A stretch of DNA of 64,000 nt from CAZFDE01 sp964517795 (GTDB lineage: Bacteria; Planctomycetota; Phycisphaerae; Sedimentisphaerales; Anaerobacaceae), in assembly GCA_964517795.1 (NCBI GenBank), contig CAZFDE010000007.1:1-64000 (forward strand), given 5' to 3'. The translations under genes were made by a program, and so were the position numbers. Position 1 is the stretch's first letter, and each line of letters opens with the position of its first letter. Shown here piece by piece: positions 62,151 through 64,000 of the stretch. Below the pieces are notes generated by a model that was not told the DNA's origin, made no database searches, and saw only the letters and a program-made list of their open reading frames with translations.

Positions 62151-62954
62151 ATGCAGTATAAACCGCATATTCTGATTCTGTTGCTTCTGATGTTATGCGG
62201 CAGCCCTCTGTTGTGCTTAGCACAGCAAACGGGGCAAGGGCAATCGACATCCGTTGGAACGATTCCCAGCCCGAACGACTTGTTCAGCGTGGTCAATAAA
62301 GCGATGCAGACCGATGCCCAGGCCCGTGACTGGTCCACACCGGTCAAACTCGTGATCATCTTTACCGGCCTGGCCGTCCTGCCGAGCTTGCTGGTTATGA
62401 TGACATCCTTTACCCGGATTGTTATTGTGCTGTCATTTGTTCGACGGGCACTAACCACCCAGACGATTCCGCCGACGATCGCGATCATGGGACTGGCATT
62501 GTTTTTAACCTTTTATACCATGTCCGGGACTTTTTCCAAAATCAACACCCAAAGTGTTCAGCCGTACCTGGCCGACGAAATCTCGTTTCAGACCGCGGGT
62601 GTTCGGGCCGCGACCTGTATGAAAGAATTTATGCTGCATCAGTGCCGCGAGTCCGACCTCGAATTATTCGTCGAAATGGCCAAAACACCCGTACCAGCCA
62701 ACGCGACCGAACTGGGATTGCATATAATCGTACCCGCCTTTGTAATCAGCGAATTCCGGACCGCATTTGAGATCGGCGCGCTGTTGTTTATTCCGTTTTT
62801 GCTGATCGATATGATCATTGCCAGTGTACTTCTCAGCGCCGGGATGATGATGCTGCCGCCGGTCATGATCTCCCTGCCCTTTAAACTGATCATCTTTATC
62901 CTGGTGGATGGATGGGGCTTGTTGGCGCGAAGTTTGAGTTTGGGATTTTCATAG
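62151..62954 (+). CDS. fliP: FliP, export gate core protein
   Basis: The 267-residue protein, with an N-terminal signal peptide (about 5-24), has the FliP signatures LVMMTSFTRIVIVLSFVRRA, FLTFYTMSGTF and PAFVISEFRTAFEIGALLFI, and ends in a membrane hairpin. It forms the pentameric core of the export gate with FliQ and FliR. Confidence 0.96.
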   Translation: MQYKPHILILLLLMLCGSPLLCLAQQTGQGQSTSVGTIPSPNDLFSVVNKAMQTDAQARDWSTPVKLVIIFTGLAVLPSLLVMMTSFTRIVIVLSFVRRALTTQTIPPTIAIMGLALFLTFYTMSGTFSKINTQSVQPYLADEISFQTAGVRAATCMKEFMLHQCRESDLELFVEMAKTPVPANATELGLHIIVPAFVISEFRTAFEIGALLFIPFLLIDMIIASVLLSAGMMMLPPVMISLPFKLIIFILVDGWGLLARSLSLGFS

Positions 62955-62962
62955 GATAAATC

Positions 62963-63232
62963 ATGGACGCCAGTTTTGTTCTTTATTTGGGACGCTATAC
63001 CCTCGAGACGGCATTGCTGATCTCGGCGCCGATCCTGCTGACTTGCATGATCGTCGGTATTATTGTGACGCTTTTTCAGGCCGTCACCAGTATCCGCGAT
63101 ATGACCCTGACGATCGTCCCGAAACTGCTGGCGGTCGGTATTGTCATGCTGATCTTCGGCGGCTGGATGCTGCAGGTCCTGCTGCGTTTTTGCCATGAGA
63201 TCTTTTCGTATATCCAATACTTTGGAGCATAA
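62963..63232 (+). CDS. fliQ: FliQ, export gate protein
   Basis: The 89-residue protein, exact family length, has two membrane helices and the motif VGIIVTLFQAVTSIRDMTLT near residues 32-51. It lies eight bases after fliP and two before fliR. Confidence 0.95.
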   Translation: MDASFVLYLGRYTLETALLISAPILLTCMIVGIIVTLFQAVTSIRDMTLTIVPKLLAVGIVMLIFGGWMLQVLLRFCHEIFSYIQYFGA

Positions 63233-63234
63233 CG

Positions 63235-63987
63235 ATGCAGATCTGGGGCGAAACGCTGGTTGGTTTTTTCCTCGTGCTTACTCGTGTGTCGGCTTTTTTT
63301 CTGGTCGCGCCGGTTTTCAGTTGGAAAAGCATCCCGATGCGGGTTAAAGCGGGCCTGATCCTGCTGCTTTCGATTTTTTTTGCCGGCGGCGTGGCATTCG
63401 ATCCCGACCAGGGGCCGCAATCGCCGCTGGGAATGGTGTTATGGTTATTCAACGAAGCACTGTACGGGATCGGACTGGGATTGATCGCAATGATCATATT
63501 TTCCACTGTCAAACTGGCGGGTCGAATCATCGAACGGCAAATGGGCCTGGCGTTGGCACAGGTGCTTGATCCGTTGACCGGTGAATCCGGCCAGCCGCTC
63601 GGCATGCTTATGGAAATGATCTTCATCATCCTGTTTTTAAGTGCCGGCGGGCACCATCTGCTGCTGCGGGTGATCAATCAAAGCTATATATCCTATCCGC
63701 CCGGCACACTGGTGCATATCGGTGATTTTTGCAGCGGCATCATCCAGGCCGGATCTGTTTTGCTGATCGCCGGATTGCGGTTGGCCGCCCCGATGCTGGC
63801 GGTCTTTCTGATCCTGCTGGTGCTCTTGGCCATACTGGCCCGGATCGCACCGGAAATGAATATTTTGTTCATCTCGCTGCCGTTGCGGGTCGGGATGGGC
63901 TTGTTAATGATGATAGTGTTTTTTGGTTTTATTAACGAATTTGTCAAAGAATTCTCAAATTGGATGGGCAAACTCTTGCCGTTGTAA
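63235..63987 (+). CDS. fliR: FliR, export gate protein
   Basis: The 250-residue protein has about six membrane segments. It has the FliR marks LTRVSAFFLVAPVFSWKSIP (about 14-33), LAGRIIERQMGLALAQVLDP and a hydrophobic C-terminal half with PEMNILFISLPLRVGMGLLM. It completes the fliP-Q-R core; flhB would be expected next, beyond the window. Confidence 0.95.
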   Translation: MQIWGETLVGFFLVLTRVSAFFLVAPVFSWKSIPMRVKAGLILLLSIFFAGGVAFDPDQGPQSPLGMVLWLFNEALYGIGLGLIAMIIFSTVKLAGRIIERQMGLALAQVLDPLTGESGQPLGMLMEMIFIILFLSAGGHHLLLRVINQSYISYPPGTLVHIGDFCSGIIQAGSVLLIAGLRLAAPMLAVFLILLVLLAILARIAPEMNILFISLPLRVGMGLLMMIVFFGFINEFVKEFSNWMGKLLPL

Positions 63988-64000
63988 TTTTGGCAAAGCG

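Noticed and set aside
1..64000. tRNA, rRNA, CRISPR arrays, insertion sequences, prophage or attachment sites
   Set aside because: I saw no cloverleaf, spaced repeat array, transposase or integrase on either strand.

Overview
The window is almost wholly a flagellar locus of a Gram-negative (diderm) bacterium. L-ring, P-ring, rod, hook, filament, export, switch and stator genes are all present. The gene content and order fit a Planctomycetota genome, probably a Phycisphaerae-type lineage: a PilZ membrane protein between flgE and flgF, a fliL-fliM-fliN-flhA-fliA run, many TPR proteins, and glycosyltransferases inside the cluster. This placement is inferred from gene content only. A run of 100 Ns at 43621-43720 shows that this is a draft scaffold.

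Layout. Positions 1-500 are AT-rich with one small ORF. Next come a TPR gene (+, 513) and, on the minus strand, wbpD, wbpB, a SPINDLY/OGT-type GT41 glycosyltransferase, fliS and flagellin fliC: a flagellin glycosylation island. Positions 5903-6730 are mostly non-coding, with a sigma28-type fliC promoter, a separate plus-strand sigma70-type promoter with a small ORF, and the flgM terminator. flgM (-) has its own sigma28-type promoter. A long minus-strand operon reads from 18687 down to 7137: TPR/STN membrane protein, secreted TPR protein, sigma54 activator, fliL, fliM, fliN, flhA, small membrane protein, fliA, two small proteins and two lipoproteins. A second sigma54 activator (18872-20275, -) lies back-to-back with flgD-flgE-pilZ-flgF-flgG-flgA-flgH-flgI-flgJ-flgN-flgK-flgL (+, 20620-32256). 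A second glycosylation island follows (32419-47902): a TPR-GT4 protein, a GT2-TPR protein, a TPR paralog of the 513 gene, a FliT-like protein, a 36-residue ORF, a sulfatase-fold protein, a methyltransferase and a giant multi-glycosyltransferase. If the N gap is collapsed on its matching 9-base ends, the giant gene encodes about 3060 residues with about nine glycosyltransferase modules. fliD comes next, then fliK plus a zinc-ribbon gene on the minus strand, and finally flgB-flgC-fliE-fliF-fliG-fliH-fliI-fliJ-motE-like-motA-motB1-motB2-fliO-fliP-fliQ-fliR (+) to the window end.

Regulation. I read five well-formed sigma54 (-24/-12) promoters: 18730-18745 (-), 20571-20586 (+), 32342-32357 (+), 52382-52397 (-) and 52621-52636 (+). 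There are two FliA-type promoters, for fliC and flgM. The two sigma54 activators have receiver domains without the phospho-acceptor Asp. The inferred cascade is: activators plus sigma54 switch on hook, basal body, export, switch and glycosylation genes, including fliA; FliA, held by FlgM, then switches on fliC and flgM. The most unusual feature is the giant polyglycosyltransferase sitting directly upstream of fliD in a sigma54-driven operon, with a separate GT41 enzyme next to flagellin. Together they suggest an elaborate, hierarchy-controlled glycan on the filament.
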